Assembly (NCBI RefSeq): GCF_001456155.1
Contig: NZ_CP013293.1
Location: 3,844,001 to 3,908,000, forward strand
Source: Chryseobacterium sp. IHB B 17019
Lineage (GTDB): Bacteria; Bacteroidota; Bacteroidia; Flavobacteriales; Weeksellaceae
Direction of reading: 5' to 3'
Length of the DNA: 64,000 nucleotides
Shown: in pieces, positions 8,811 to 17,596 of the stretch
How positions within the stretch are numbered: position 1 is the stretch's first letter
Layout of the letters: each line of letters begins with the position of its first letter
Translations under genes and position numbers: made by a program
The notes under the pieces: model-generated
Told to the model about the DNA's origin: nothing
The model's input: only the letters and a program-made list of their open reading frames with translations
The model's database searches: none

Positions 8811-10901
8811 ATGAATCATAGAGTTTTAGAATTATTAAAGGCCCCGAAAAACATTCAGTCAGAGGATCTCAATCTTCTGAAAGAGGAAATTAATTCTTTT
8901 CCCTATGTTCAGAATATCAGAGCGTTATACTTATATGGGGTGCATCTTCATGATCAGGAAAATTATCAGAAAGTACTTTCCACAACGGCGGCTTATACAA
9001 CGGATAAAAAAATTCTATATCAGCTGATCAACGGTAAAATTCAACAAAAGCCAAGAGTTGAAACCCAACCTGAAACCGTAAAGGAAAAGGTAATTCCTAC
9101 TGAAAATCCGCTTAAACTTTTACAGAAAGCAAGACTTTCCAGCTTCCCGATCAGGAGAGAAGAAACTCCAAAGGCTGAGGTTAAGCCTGAAATAATTGAA
9201 GAACCAAAAGTAGAAACCGTTGAAGCAGTTGAAGCTAAAGAAGAAATCTGCGTTCTTTCAGCTCTGAGGGAGGAAACTAAGCATATTTATGTAAATGGTG
9301 AGCGAAACAGAATTCTGTTTGAAGGCGAAGAAAATTTCTTAAATGATGAAAATGTAGAAACAATTGATCTTGAATCTACACTTGAATCTGGCTCCATTGT
9401 TACTCAGAAAATTGAGAAAAAACCTGAGATAGTTGAAGAAATTCAGGAATTTACTCCTGAAACAATTATTGAGGAGAAAAAAATCAATTCCGAACCGGAA
9501 AAACAGGAAATTTTGAGTGATTCACAATTAAGTTTTCACGAAACGGAACCTTTTTTACCTGAAGTTAAGGATCAGAATAACAAAATTGAAGAAGAAATAA
9601 AAGAAAAGGAAACTGTTATTGAAACTGAAAGTCTGGAGGTAGATAAAACTGAAAGAATAACAGAATTTACTCCCGAAGGAATCATTAATGAAGATAAAAT
9701 TTCTTCGGAAAAAGAAAAAAAATCAGTTCGTGATGATGAAGAACTAAGTTTTCACGGAATGGAGTCTTTCCTACCTGATGTAAAAATTCAGGCGGGTTCT
9801 GAAGAAAAGAAGCCAGAAGTTTCCCAATCCAGCTTTAATAAACATGAAGAAGAAATGCGCCGTCTGATAGAGGAAGTTGAGAAAAAAATGAAGGAAAAAG
9901 CAGCTTCTCAGGAAAGGAAAAAAGAAGAGGAACCTGAAAATATTGGTCACGATATCAGTTTTGCGGAAACACAAAGCTTTGAGGTAAAACCGATTGAGCC
10001 TGAAATTAAAGAAGAAGCTAAACAGGAAATTAAAGAAGAGAAACCAACAGTAGCTCAGCTGGAAAAAACCGAAGAGCTTCAAAAGGCGGCTATTGAAGAA
10101 GAAAAGATGCAGCCAGCGGCAGAAACAGAAATAAAATCTGCATGGAAGCCTATGTCTTTTGAATCTAATCTTCCGGATTCTTTGATCAATAAACCTGCGG
10201 AAATTTCTCAACCAAAAACCGAGACTGAAACTAAGAAAGCCGAAGTTTCTCAACCTGAGATTAAACAAGAAGAAATTACAAAACAGGAAAAAATTCTACC
10301 TGAAATAGAAGCAATCCCTGAATTGCAGAAAGATAAATCCGAAAAATTCGAAGAAAATATGGAGGAGCTTCAAATTGATAAAGAAGCCCCAAAAACTGAA
10401 GAAACTAAGGAAGATGTTCCAGTGATGAATGTTTCTTTCTTTAGCAAGGGATGGACAATTGCAGAGCCTAAAAAAGAGGAAAAGCAGGAAGAGACTCAAG
10501 AAGTTGAAGAATCCGAAGTCTCAGAAGAAAAAGTAATTAAACCAATTCTTGCAGACAGTAATATCCCGGGATTTATCAACACCTGGCAAAACTGGCTGAA
10601 AATTGACAGAACCGAGGAGGGCGAAAAAGATAAGGATCTTAAAACTAAAGTAATCGAAAATTTTATTGAAAATAATCCTAAAATCAGTCAATTAAAAGAT
10701 GAAGTTAATTTTGTTGTTAAAGAAAAGAATGATGACATTTCACATTTAATGACAGAAACGTTGGCCAATCTTTATGTTGAACAAAAATTATACACCAAAG
10801 CCATAAAAGCATTCGAAACCCTGATCAGAAAAACCCCTGAAAAGAAAGAATATTATGAAGGGAAAATTCAGGAAATAAAAGATTTTAGAAGTAAAGGATA
10901 A
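8811..10901 (+). CDS. Glu/Lys-rich repeat protein with TPR-like C-terminus
   Basis: A 696-aa protein that is mostly low-complexity Glu/Lys/Pro sequence. The N-terminal 80 aa (ELLKAPKNI, INSFPYVQNIRALYLYG) and the C-terminal 80 aa (LMTETLANLYVEQKLYTKAIKAFETLI) are ordered, the latter resembling one TPR. Between them is a degenerate repeat: EFTPETIIEEKKINSE near residue 213 and EFTPEGIINEDKISSE near 284, each followed by LSFHxxExFLPxVK. Weaker copies (ISFAETQSF, MSFESNLP) come later. There is no signal peptide. The function is unknown; the position directly after lptE suggests an envelope or scaffold role. Long antisense frames here are composition artefacts. Confidence 0.75.
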   Translation: MNHRVLELLKAPKNIQSEDLNLLKEEINSFPYVQNIRALYLYGVHLHDQENYQKVLSTTAAYTTDKKILYQLINGKIQQKPRVETQPETVKEKVIPTENPLKLLQKARLSSFPIRREETPKAEVKPEIIEEPKVETVEAVEAKEEICVLSALREETKHIYVNGERNRILFEGEENFLNDENVETIDLESTLESGSIVTQKIEKKPEIVEEIQEFTPETIIEEKKINSEPEKQEILSDSQLSFHETEPFLPEVKDQNNKIEEEIKEKETVIETESLEVDKTERITEFTPEGIINEDKISSEKEKKSVRDDEELSFHGMESFLPDVKIQAGSEEKKPEVSQSSFNKHEEEMRRLIEEVEKKMKEKAASQERKKEEEPENIGHDISFAETQSFEVKPIEPEIKEEAKQEIKEEKPTVAQLEKTEELQKAAIEEEKMQPAAETEIKSAWKPMSFESNLPDSLINKPAEISQPKTETETKKAEVSQPEIKQEEITKQEKILPEIEAIPELQKDKSEKFEENMEELQIDKEAPKTEETKEDVPVMNVSFFSKGWTIAEPKKEEKQEETQEVEESEVSEEKVIKPILADSNIPGFINTWQNWLKIDRTEEGEKDKDLKTKVIENFIENNPKISQLKDEVNFVVKEKNDDISHLMTETLANLYVEQKLYTKAIKAFETLIRKTPEKKEYYEGKIQEIKDFRSKG

Positions 10902-10905
10902 ATTA

Positions 10906-11094
10906 ATGGGTATATTATTAATCACACCTTTCGCAATATTATTTGCTGCACTTGCAGTAATTGGATTATATATTTCAGCAATTATGATTTTGTTTAAAAC
11001 TAAATCAGGCGTTCTGCCTTATATTGCTTTAATTCTTTTTCCAATATTGGGACCTTTAGGAATTCTTTTGGGAAATTTAAAAAAGATAAAATAA
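10906..11094 (+). CDS. 62-aa membrane protein (PLDc_N-like)
   Basis: Small protein with two transmembrane helices (LLITPFAILFAALAVIGLYI and VLPYIALILFPILGPLGILLG) and a short basic C-terminus. The second helix with its LFPILGPLG turn resembles the PLDc_N (phospholipase D-nuclease N-terminal) two-helix domain. It is not SecG, which it might be mistaken for by size. It starts 4 bp after the stop of the previous gene and is the last gene of the operon, right before a strong palindromic terminator. Confidence 0.65.
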   Translation: MGILLITPFAILFAALAVIGLYISAIMILFKTKSGVLPYIALILFPILGPLGILLGNLKKIK

Positions 11095-11125
11095 AAAAAC
11101 GGCTGAAAATTTTCAGCCGTTTTTT
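11094..11125. terminator. Bidirectional terminator between convergent genes
   Basis: A perfect 32-bp palindrome centred between 11109 and 11110, with GGCTGAAAA/TTTTCAGCC as the core and A6/T6 flanks. It can end both the plus-strand lptE operon and the minus-strand DUF4126 gene. Confidence 0.9.
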
Positions 11126-11729
11126 ATGTATGATCAATGACATCTTTATTCCTCAATTTTCGCCAGGCTTTTCGTCCAACGATTATAACTAATATTACCA
11201 AAGCAATCGCACAAATCCCTGCAATAACGGGGGCTGCCATTGCTAGGACAGACATAATTCCTGCCCCGGCTGTTTCCGTAGTTCCAACTACAGAATTTCC
11301 CAGCCCGCCGGTCGTAGCCGTAGATGCCGCCCGAATACCCGCAAATCCCGAACTTATCGTTGCTGCTGTTCCGCCGCCCGCAATTAAGGCCAATGCCCAC
11401 TGTGGAAATGTTCCCAGATCCGCAAACTGACTCGCAAATAATACTGATCCCGCAGCCGTAGCCATCGGAACAGAAACTGTATCCAGTAAATGGTCGATAA
11501 AAGGGATGTAATACGCCAAAATTTCCACGATAGTGGCAATTCCGGTAGTGATGAGTGTAGGGAGCCCTGCAAGCCATTCAAACTGCTCATTCATCGGGAT
11601 CCAATGAAGGTACGAGGCTAAACTTACGGCAAACATCGGCAGGAAAACCCTAAAGCCCGTTGCGGCAGCCAGACCGATGCCAATAAATGCACTCAGTACA
11701 TAAGGTAGATAGGGAACATTGTCTAACAT
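11124..11729 (-). CDS. DUF4126 family membrane protein
   Basis: A 201-aa Gly/Ala-rich integral membrane protein. The N-terminus (VLSAFIGIGLAAATGFRVFLPMF) and the GFAGIRAASTATTGGLGNSVV segment are typical of DUF4126, a family of bacterial membrane proteins of unknown function. Four to five hydrophobic stretches are present, the last followed by a basic tail (RKAWRKLRNK). Its stop lies inside the shared bidirectional terminator. Unusual dinucleotide composition opens long shadow frames on both strands. Confidence 0.8.
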   Translation of the reverse strand: MLDNVPYLPYVLSAFIGIGLAAATGFRVFLPMFAVSLASYLHWIPMNEQFEWLAGLPTLITTGIATIVEILAYYIPFIDHLLDTVSVPMATAAGSVLFASQFADLGTFPQWALALIAGGGTAATISSGFAGIRAASTATTGGLGNSVVGTTETAGAGIMSVLAMAAPVIAGICAIALVILVIIVGRKAWRKLRNKDVIDHT

Positions 11730-11811
11730 ATTAATTTTCAGATTTGTTTCCTATAAAGTTACAAAAATTATATTCTTATAAATCCCCAGAAATTTAAAAA
11801 ATATTCTCAAT

Positions 11812-11860
11812 CATTTGTGAAAATCTGTGGTTAATATTCTTCACACGGATTACACAAATT
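11812..11860. repeat. Imperfect inverted repeat (ATTTGTG/ATCTGTGG type)
   Basis: CATTTGTGAAAATCTGTGG (11812-11830) is mirrored by CACGGATTACACAAATT (11844-11860). The same words, CACAGATT and CACGGATT, recur at 62473-62500, so this looks like a dispersed intergenic repeat. It lies between the DUF4126 gene and the 3' end of rnpA. Confidence 0.5.
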
Positions 11861-11872
11861 TTTATGTCTTAG

Positions 11873-12247
11873 TTATAATTTCTTCTGAGCTTCACAAAGC
11901 TTAATAAACTGCGCTTCCACATCCTGAAATTTTTCCGGCATTTCCGGAGAAACCCAAAAAAGCATCGCCATCGTTTTGTCGCCAAAAGCTTCTTTAAATA
12001 CCTCTTTATTTAAACGGTAACATTCCCGCAAAAGCCTTTTTATACGATTTCTGTGAACCGCTTTTTTGAAATATTTTTTAGAAACTGAAACCGCAAACTT
12101 GGTGCTTTCAACCGGAACTGTAGGCTTGTTTTTAAGGACAATAATTCTCAAATTCCCATTCGTTTTCCATTTACCTTTTTCAAAAAGTAAAGTAATCTCG
12201 ATGTTTTTTTTGAGTTTTTCGGCTCTGGGATATTTGAAATCTGTCAT
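11873..12247 (-). CDS. rnpA: Ribonuclease P protein component
   Basis: Basic 124-aa protein subunit of RNase P, which matures tRNA 5' ends together with the RnpB RNA. The RNR signature AVHRNRIKRLLRECYRLN is intact, preceded by KFAVSVSKKYFKKA. The N-terminal YPRAEKLKKNIEITLLFEKGK is standard. It is not next to rpmH in this window. The gene upstream on the same strand is tcdA, across a 129-bp gap containing a decayed inverted repeat. Confidence 0.93.
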   Translation of the reverse strand: MTDFKYPRAEKLKKNIEITLLFEKGKWKTNGNLRIIVLKNKPTVPVESTKFAVSVSKKYFKKAVHRNRIKRLLRECYRLNKEVFKEAFGDKTMAMLFWVSPEMPEKFQDVEAQFIKLCEAQKKL

Positions 12248-12291
12248 TTACGGACGTAAATATAAGGTATATTTTTATTTATTTTACGATG

Positions 12292-12367
12292 CTTTGGCGG
12301 GCTCGGCATGAGAGACCCAATACTATACGTCTTGTTTTAGTGATGTCATGCTAAGCCTGTCGAGCAA
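12292..12367. repeat. Decayed inverted repeat of GCATGA/TCATGC type
   Basis: GCTTTGGCGGGCTCGGCATGA (12292-12312) and TCATGCTAAGCCTGTCGAGC (12346-12365) are imperfect reverse complements. From memory, words such as TCATGCTGAGCCTGTCGA occur often in Bacteroidetes intergenic DNA; this looks like a degraded copy. Confidence 0.35.
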
Positions 12368-12376
12368 ATATTGGAT

Positions 12377-13102
12377 TTACTTTTTCTTCACTAAATGATT
12401 AATAACTTCCGCCGCCGCATACAGCCCGAAAATCGCAGGAATATAGCTGATCGTTCCGTAGAAAGATCTTTTATAGTTGGTTCCGTCGGTCATTTTTAGG
12501 CTTTCTTCATTTTGAAGTTCATTAGAAAACACGCAACGGATTCCTTTATTTATTTTTTCTTTTTTCAGCCTTTTTCTTACCTGTTTTGCCAGATAGCAAT
12601 TGTGGGTTTTGCTGATATCCCTTACCATTACTTTGCTCGGGTCTATTTTTCCGCCGGCTCCCATTGAGCTGACAATTTTTATTTTTCTTCTTCTGGCTGA
12701 GATTAGCAGCTTAAGTTTTGGCGTTACACTATCAATACAGTCAAGAATATAATCGAATTTTCCCTGATCAAGAATCTGATCCATTCTTTCAGGGTTTAGG
12801 AACTCGTTGATTTTGATTAAATTAAGTTTTGGATTAATATCTAAAAGCCTGTCACCCACAAGGTCCACTTTATGCTGGCCTATTGTTGAATGTAAAGCCG
12901 GTAACTGCCTGTTAATGTTTGTGATATCAACAGTGTCACCATCTACGATTGTCATATTCCCGACCCCGGCTCTTGCCAGAAATTCGGCGGCAAACGAACC
13001 GACTCCACCCAAACCTACCACCAGAACAGCTGCTTTATTCAGCTTTTCCAACCCTTCTTCCTTGATGAGAAGCTCCGTTCTTTCCAACCAGTACTTATCC
13101 AT
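12377..13102 (-). CDS. tcdA: tRNA threonylcarbamoyladenosine dehydratase (ThiF/E1-like)
   Basis: ATP-dependent enzyme that cyclises t6A37 of tRNA to ct6A. The 241-aa protein has the E1-like nucleotide-binding motif VLVVGLGGVGSFAAEFLARAG, followed by DGDTVDITNINRQLPA, then DYILDCIDSVTPKL and MGAGGKIDPS, which are the TcdA/CsdL hallmarks. The length is slightly under the E. coli enzyme. Its start overlaps the TatD-family gene by 8 bp, so the two are co-transcribed. Confidence 0.9.
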   Translation of the reverse strand: MDKYWLERTELLIKEEGLEKLNKAAVLVVGLGGVGSFAAEFLARAGVGNMTIVDGDTVDITNINRQLPALHSTIGQHKVDLVGDRLLDINPKLNLIKINEFLNPERMDQILDQGKFDYILDCIDSVTPKLKLLISARRRKIKIVSSMGAGGKIDPSKVMVRDISKTHNCYLAKQVRKRLKKEKINKGIRCVFSNELQNEESLKMTDGTNYKRSFYGTISYIPAIFGLYAAAEVINHLVKKK

Positions 13103-13721
13103 TTTTTATTGTCTCTAAATTTTCTAAAATTTGTTTGTTTACGTGTTCCAAAGAAATTTCCTTTATTTCTGAGACTTTCCGGTACAATTCTTCGATGTTG
13201 AAATCTTCATTGTCCGTTTCCAGAAAGATTTTGTTTAAAGGAGTAATTTTCAAAGTATTTTGCAAAGATAAATTATACAAAACCGCTTTTCCAAAACTCA
13301 GATAAAAATTATTTTTAAGCAGATCTTCCGCAATATTTTGTTTTTTGTTAAAACCATGAATGATCATTGGTTGTTCGGCGAATTTTTTAAATGAAATTAT
13401 TTCATAAAATTTTCTCACACAATGAATGATGACGGGCTTTTTAAGATCGTTGGCAATTTTAATTTGCCTTAAAAAAACTTTCTCTTGAATTTTCTGAGCT
13501 GTTTCAACCAAAGAGTCCAGTCCGCATTCCCCGATCGCAAAACAATTTTCAGTAATATTGGATTCAAGCCAATGGAATTGATTTTCAATATTGTCCACAT
13601 CAATATCCTTCGGGTGAATACCTAATGAATACGGAAAATCCTCCGGAATGGCTTCCTGGTCGAGGTTGTAAATTCCGAATGAGATATTTTTCTTATGGTG
13701 ATGAAAATCAAAAAAATCCAT
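13095..13721 (-). CDS. TatD family metal-dependent hydrolase
   Basis: A 208-aa putative metal-dependent DNase of the TatD amidohydrolase family. It is shorter than canonical TatD (about 260 aa) and has FDFHHHK near the N-terminus (metal HxH equivalent), SLGIHPKDI, FAIGECGLDS (metal Glu), VIIHCVRKF, IIHGFNKK and FLETDNED. The ATG at 13721 is preferred over a TTG two codons upstream. A TATTTTTG -7-like box ends only 4 bp before that ATG; its role is unclear. It overlaps tcdA by 8 bp. Confidence 0.82.
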   Translation of the reverse strand: MDFFDFHHHKKNISFGIYNLDQEAIPEDFPYSLGIHPKDIDVDNIENQFHWLESNITENCFAIGECGLDSLVETAQKIQEKVFLRQIKIANDLKKPVIIHCVRKFYEIISFKKFAEQPMIIHGFNKKQNIAEDLLKNNFYLSFGKAVLYNLSLQNTLKITPLNKIFLETDNEDFNIEELYRKVSEIKEISLEHVNKQILENLETIKNG

Positions 13722-13818
13722 TTTCAAAAATACTATTAATTTAGAATTAACGTAAATTTCTTAAACAAACGTTTATAAATCTGTTAAAAATTTCTTAACT
13801 TTACTCAAAGTACACTAC

Positions 13819-14448
13819 ATGAAGAAAAAATTTACGGAAAAACAAATCCATATTTTAGACATTGCCGAAGAGCTGATTGCTAAAAAAGGCTACGAGGGTA
13901 CCTCCGTAAGAGACATCTGTTCCAAAGCTAATATCAACGTAGCGATGATCTCTTATTATTTTGGTTCCAAGGAAAAAATGATGTCTTATCTTTATCAGTA
14001 CAGGGTGCTGAAAACCAGGGAAAATTTTTCAGAATTTGCAGACACGATCAAAGATGGGAAACCGGAAATGCAGATGAAGGAGATTATAAAATATATTGTT
14101 GCTCAGTTATTTAAATATAATTATTTCCACGGTTTTGTTACGCAGGAACTTCGTCATACGGATAATCTAAAAGATGAATTGTTGGATTTTTATCAGCTGT
14201 TTGTTAAAAAACTGGATGAGGTCATTAAAAAAGGAGTGACTTCCGGAGTTTTTACTTTTACACCAAAACCTGAGGATGTCCTTACAACCATTATTGGCTC
14301 TACATTATTTGTAATTCGTAACAGAAATTTTTACGAACTCTATGTTCCGAACAAAAATGAAGAAACCTATACCAAAGAAGCCGAAAAAAAAGTAAGAATG
14401 AATCTCTTAATGAGTGTTTTTGCAATTTTGGGATACGCTGCAGACTAA
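13819..14448 (+). CDS. TetR/AcrR family transcriptional regulator
   Basis: A 209-aa one-component regulator. The N-terminal TetR helix-turn-helix is clear: KQIHILDIAEELIAKKGYEGTSVRDICSKANINVAMISYYFGSKEKMMSYLY. The C-terminal half is a helical ligand-binding domain of unknown specificity, with LRHTDNLKDELLDFY. It is transcribed alone, divergent from tcdA/TatD and just before bamD. The target could be the adjacent divergent genes or itself; nothing in the sequence decides this. Confidence 0.9.
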   Translation: MKKKFTEKQIHILDIAEELIAKKGYEGTSVRDICSKANINVAMISYYFGSKEKMMSYLYQYRVLKTRENFSEFADTIKDGKPEMQMKEIIKYIVAQLFKYNYFHGFVTQELRHTDNLKDELLDFYQLFVKKLDEVIKKGVTSGVFTFTPKPEDVLTTIIGSTLFVIRNRNFYELYVPNKNEETYTKEAEKKVRMNLLMSVFAILGYAAD

Positions 14449-14551
14449 AATTACGTTAAATAATCATAAAAAAAAATCTATTGACAAAAAAGTTATATTT
14501 TTGCAAATTAGTAAATCGGCTGTACAATCCGAAAACTGTTGAATTTTTTAT

Positions 14552-15547
14552 ATGAAAAAATATATTTTAGGTCTTTTTGCTGTGGCTGTAGTGGCGTCTT
14601 GCGTGAGCCAGCAGGAAAAAGCGATGAAAAGTGCTGATAAGAACTTCATTTTGAAAGCAGCTAATGAAAATTTTGCTAAAAAGAAGTGGAAGAATGCATT
14701 GGCGCTTTATGACAGGCTTCCGAATCTGGTTGCAGGAACGGATGATGCTCCAAATGTGGTTTTCAATTCGGCATATGCCAATTATTATGACAAAAACTAC
14801 AAATTGGCAGGTCACCAGTTTAAAAACTTTTCTATAAGTTTCCCTCAGGACAGCAGAAAAGAAGAGGCGGCTTATATGTCGGCTTTGTGTTACTATGAAG
14901 GTTCTATGGACTACAACCTGGATCAGACTAGTACGGAGTTGGCAATCAATGAATTACAAGACTTTTTGAATAATTATCCGAATTCGGAACGTTCAAAAAA
15001 TATCAATACTCTTATTGAGGAGCTTTCGTATAAGTTAGAGTTCAAATCTTACGAAAACGCAAGACAATACTTCAATATGGGCGATTATAAGGCGGCAAAC
15101 GTAGCATTGGAAAACGTATTGGAAGATTTTCCAAGTACAAAGCTTCGCCCGAAAATTTATGATTATATTTTAAAATCCCGTTACGAGCTGGCTTTAAAAT
15201 CTGTTTATGATCTTAAAGATGAGCGTATCGAAAGTGCCTTGGCCTTCACAAGACAGGTGGAAAAAGAAATGCCTAATACTGATGTTGCAAAAACGGCAGT
15301 AGAGCTTAGACAAAAACTTGAAAAAGAAAAGAAAGATTTTGTTGTAGTTAAGAAAAATACGGAGGCAAGAATTGCAGCGCTTACGGAAAGACAGAAAAAA
15401 GAAGCTGCAAAGCTTGCAGAAAAGTCAAAAACGGAACAACAAATGAAAGATCAGGTAGATGCAGAGAAGAAAGCAATGCAGATCCAGAGGGATAGCGCGG
15501 CACTTCAGACCCCTCCACCGGCAGCGACTTTCAAAATTCAAAGATAA
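14552..15547 (+). CDS. bamD: Outer membrane protein assembly factor BamD
   Basis: Periplasm-facing lipoprotein of the BAM complex that inserts beta-barrel proteins. The 331-aa protein has a lipobox (AVVASC, Cys about residue 17), then TPR-like repeats with the BamD pattern (ALALYDRLPNLV, AGHQFKNFSISFPQDSRKEEAAYMSALCYY, AINELQDFLNNYPNSERSKN). The C-terminal third is a Lys/Glu coiled coil (ARIAALTERQKKEAAKLAEK) longer than in proteobacterial BamD. A TATTTTTG -7 box lies at 14496-14503. The omega-like RNA polymerase subunit gene follows after 41 bp. Confidence 0.88.
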   Translation: MKKYILGLFAVAVVASCVSQQEKAMKSADKNFILKAANENFAKKKWKNALALYDRLPNLVAGTDDAPNVVFNSAYANYYDKNYKLAGHQFKNFSISFPQDSRKEEAAYMSALCYYEGSMDYNLDQTSTELAINELQDFLNNYPNSERSKNINTLIEELSYKLEFKSYENARQYFNMGDYKAANVALENVLEDFPSTKLRPKIYDYILKSRYELALKSVYDLKDERIESALAFTRQVEKEMPNTDVAKTAVELRQKLEKEKKDFVVVKKNTEARIAALTERQKKEAAKLAEKSKTEQQMKDQVDAEKKAMQIQRDSAALQTPPPAATFKIQR

Positions 15548-15588
15548 TTCGTAAATTTGCGAACTTAAATAAAATTAATATTCTCAAA

Positions 15589-15912
15589 ATGAGTGTAAAA
15601 GATACAAAAGCAGAAGTAAATACCATTACTTACGATAAGGATAAGATTGAAGACAAAGTAGGCTCAATCTACGAAGCGATTGTTATCATGGGAAAAAGAG
15701 CAGAGCAGATCAATGCGGAGATTCGTACAGAATTGCATAATAAGCTTGATGAGTTCGCTGTTCACAATTCTACATTGGAAGAAGTTTTCGAAAACAGAGA
15801 GCAGATCGAGATCTCAAAACATTACGAAAAGCTTCCAAAGCCAACTTCTATTGCTATCGAAGAGTGGTTGAATGAAGATATTTACTTCAGAAAAACTGAA
15901 GAAAGAAAATAA
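15589..15912 (+). CDS. rpoZ: DNA-directed RNA polymerase omega-like subunit
   Basis: A 107-aa protein similar to the Bacteroidetes form of RNA polymerase omega, an assembly and stability factor of the core enzyme. The central GSIYEAIVIMGKRAEQINAEIRTEL carries the omega core, where a family segment pairs YE..V...KRA.QI. The C-terminal extension KPTSIAIEEWLNEDIYF is typical of this phylum. A TAAATTTG -7 box at 15552-15559 suggests its own promoter besides read-through from bamD. A strong terminator follows. Confidence 0.8.
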   Translation: MSVKDTKAEVNTITYDKDKIEDKVGSIYEAIVIMGKRAEQINAEIRTELHNKLDEFAVHNSTLEEVFENREQIEISKHYEKLPKPTSIAIEEWLNEDIYFRKTEERK

Positions 15913-15937
15913 AAATCATTTGTATTTTTATATATGG

Positions 15938-15975
15938 AGGTCATAAAGGAGTAATTCTTTATGACCTTTGTTGTT
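15938..15975 (+). terminator. Rho-independent terminator after rpoZ
   Basis: AGGTCATAAAG (15938-15948) pairs perfectly with CTTTATGACCT (15957-15967) around an 8-nt loop, followed by a T-rich tail. Confidence 0.85.
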
Positions 15976-16157
15976 TTATATGCTTTTTTTCACAAAATAA
16001 GTTTCAATATTCTTATATATATCACATTTATTTCTCATTTAAATTTAGCATTGAAAAGAAAGGGATTCTATCAAGTATTTAATTTTTAGGATGTTTTTTG
16101 CTTTTTCAAATTTGCAATTGTTTTTGGGTAATTTTAAAAAAACTCAAATGAACATTT

Positions 16158-17591
16158 ATGCTCTTCAATTCAGTCGGTTTCTTGCTGTTTTTACCTGTGG
16201 TATTCATTTTTTATTGGTTTGTCTTTAATAAAAAATATCAGTATCAGAATATATTGCTTCTTTTAGCAAGTTTCTTTTTTTACGGCTGTTGGGATTGGAG
16301 GTTTCTTTTGCTGCTGTTGTTTTCAATCGGATTGGATTTTGTATCAGGACTTAAAATCGAAAAAAGTAAAACAAAAAGAGAATCAAAATTTTGGCTGATT
16401 CTAAGTATTACTATTAATCTCGGCTTCCTGGGCTTCTTTAAATATTATAATTTTTTTGTAGAAAGTTTTGCTGATCTGCTTCACCGGGCTGGATTTTATC
16501 CCAATATATGGATGCTGAATATCATACTTCCTGTAGGAATATCCTTTTATACTTTTCATGGGCTTTCTTATGTAATAGACATTTATAAAAAAAGAATTGC
16601 TGCTGAAAAAAACTTTATAGATTATGCAGTATTTGTAAGTTACTTTCCGCTGCTTGTTGCCGGACCTATTGAAAGAGCGACACACTTACTACCTCAAATC
16701 CAGAAAAAAAGAATTTTTAGTTATGATCAGGCCATAGATGGGATGCGGCAGATCCTTTGGGGATTCTTTAAAAAAATGGTGATAGCAGATAACTGCGCAC
16801 CTATTGTCAATGAAATTTTTACAAATTATCAAACGGAGAGCAGCAGTAATCTGGTAATGGGAGCCATCCTGTTTGCATTCCAGATCTACGGTGATTTTTC
16901 AGGATACTCTGATATTGCGTTAGGGGTTTCCAGATTGTTTGGAATTGAGCTGTTGAAGAATTTTGCATTTCCCTATTTTTCAAGGGATATAGCGGAGTTT
17001 TGGAGACGATGGCATATTTCGCTTTCGTCATGGTTCCGGGATTATGTTTACATACCATTAGGCGGAAGTAAAGGAGGGATGTGGATGAAAATAAGAAATA
17101 CCTTTATCATTTTTCTGCTGAGTGGCTTTTGGCATGGAGCCAACTGGACGTTTATTATTTGGGGCGGGCTTAATGCAATTTATTTTTTACCATTGCTTGT
17201 TACTAATAAAAACCGCCACAATCTCGAAGTAGTGGCGCTGAATAGAAGCATACCTTCTGTTAAAGAAGTCATTAATATATTCCTTACCTTTTTATTGGTG
17301 TGCTTTGCATGGATTTTCTTTCGGGGAGAAAGTGTTTCTCAGGCATTACAGTATATTAAAAATATATTTTCCAACACCTTATTTTCACTTCCAAACCCTT
17401 TTCCCTTCAAAATTTTATGTTTCATAATACTGATGATTTTCATCGAATGGATAAACAGACAGAAATTTCACGGTCTAGAAATTAGCAATTATAATCGCTG
17501 GGTACGAAGGATAATATATTTGATTATAATCTTTATTATCCTTCGGTATGCAAATTTTGGAAGCAAAGAGTTTATTTATTTTCAATTTTAA
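16158..17591 (+). CDS. MBOAT family O-acyltransferase
   Basis: A 477-aa polytopic membrane acyltransferase of the AlgI/DltB branch, which passes acyl (usually acetyl) groups across the inner membrane for attachment to polysaccharide. It has about ten transmembrane segments, GISFYTFHGLSYVIDIYK, VAGPIERATHLLPQ, FGDFSGYSDIALG-type GDFSGYSDIALGVSRLFG, FWRRWHISLSSWFRDYVYIPLGGS, and the catalytic histidine in SGFWHGANWTFIIWG (about residue 325). Six bp separate it from the SGNH-like gene, forming an acyltransfer pair. The pair interrupts the bamD-rpoZ / coaBC-porD-recN series. Confidence 0.92.
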   Translation: MLFNSVGFLLFLPVVFIFYWFVFNKKYQYQNILLLLASFFFYGCWDWRFLLLLLFSIGLDFVSGLKIEKSKTKRESKFWLILSITINLGFLGFFKYYNFFVESFADLLHRAGFYPNIWMLNIILPVGISFYTFHGLSYVIDIYKKRIAAEKNFIDYAVFVSYFPLLVAGPIERATHLLPQIQKKRIFSYDQAIDGMRQILWGFFKKMVIADNCAPIVNEIFTNYQTESSSNLVMGAILFAFQIYGDFSGYSDIALGVSRLFGIELLKNFAFPYFSRDIAEFWRRWHISLSSWFRDYVYIPLGGSKGGMWMKIRNTFIIFLLSGFWHGANWTFIIWGGLNAIYFLPLLVTNKNRHNLEVVALNRSIPSVKEVINIFLTFLLVCFAWIFFRGESVSQALQYIKNIFSNTLFSLPNPFPFKILCFIILMIFIEWINRQKFHGLEISNYNRWVRRIIYLIIIFIILRYANFGSKEFIYFQF

Positions 17592-17596
17592 TAATT

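Noticed and set aside
9771..10499. Long minus-strand open frames opposite the Glu/Lys-rich gene
   Set aside because: Phe/Leu/Arg-rich antisense of a Glu/Lys-rich gene; composition artefact without family resemblance.
10906..11094. Possible SecG
   Set aside because: Size fits, but the sequence lacks the SecG Gly/Ser-rich loop and resembles PLDc_N-type two-helix proteins.
11137..11590. Overlapping frames on both strands across the DUF4126 gene
   Set aside because: Shadows of the real DUF4126 gene, which alone has membrane topology and family motifs.
14481..14503. TTGACA-like -35 with TATATT before bamD
   Set aside because: Spacing of about 7 bp is far too short; only the TATTTTTG box is plausible.
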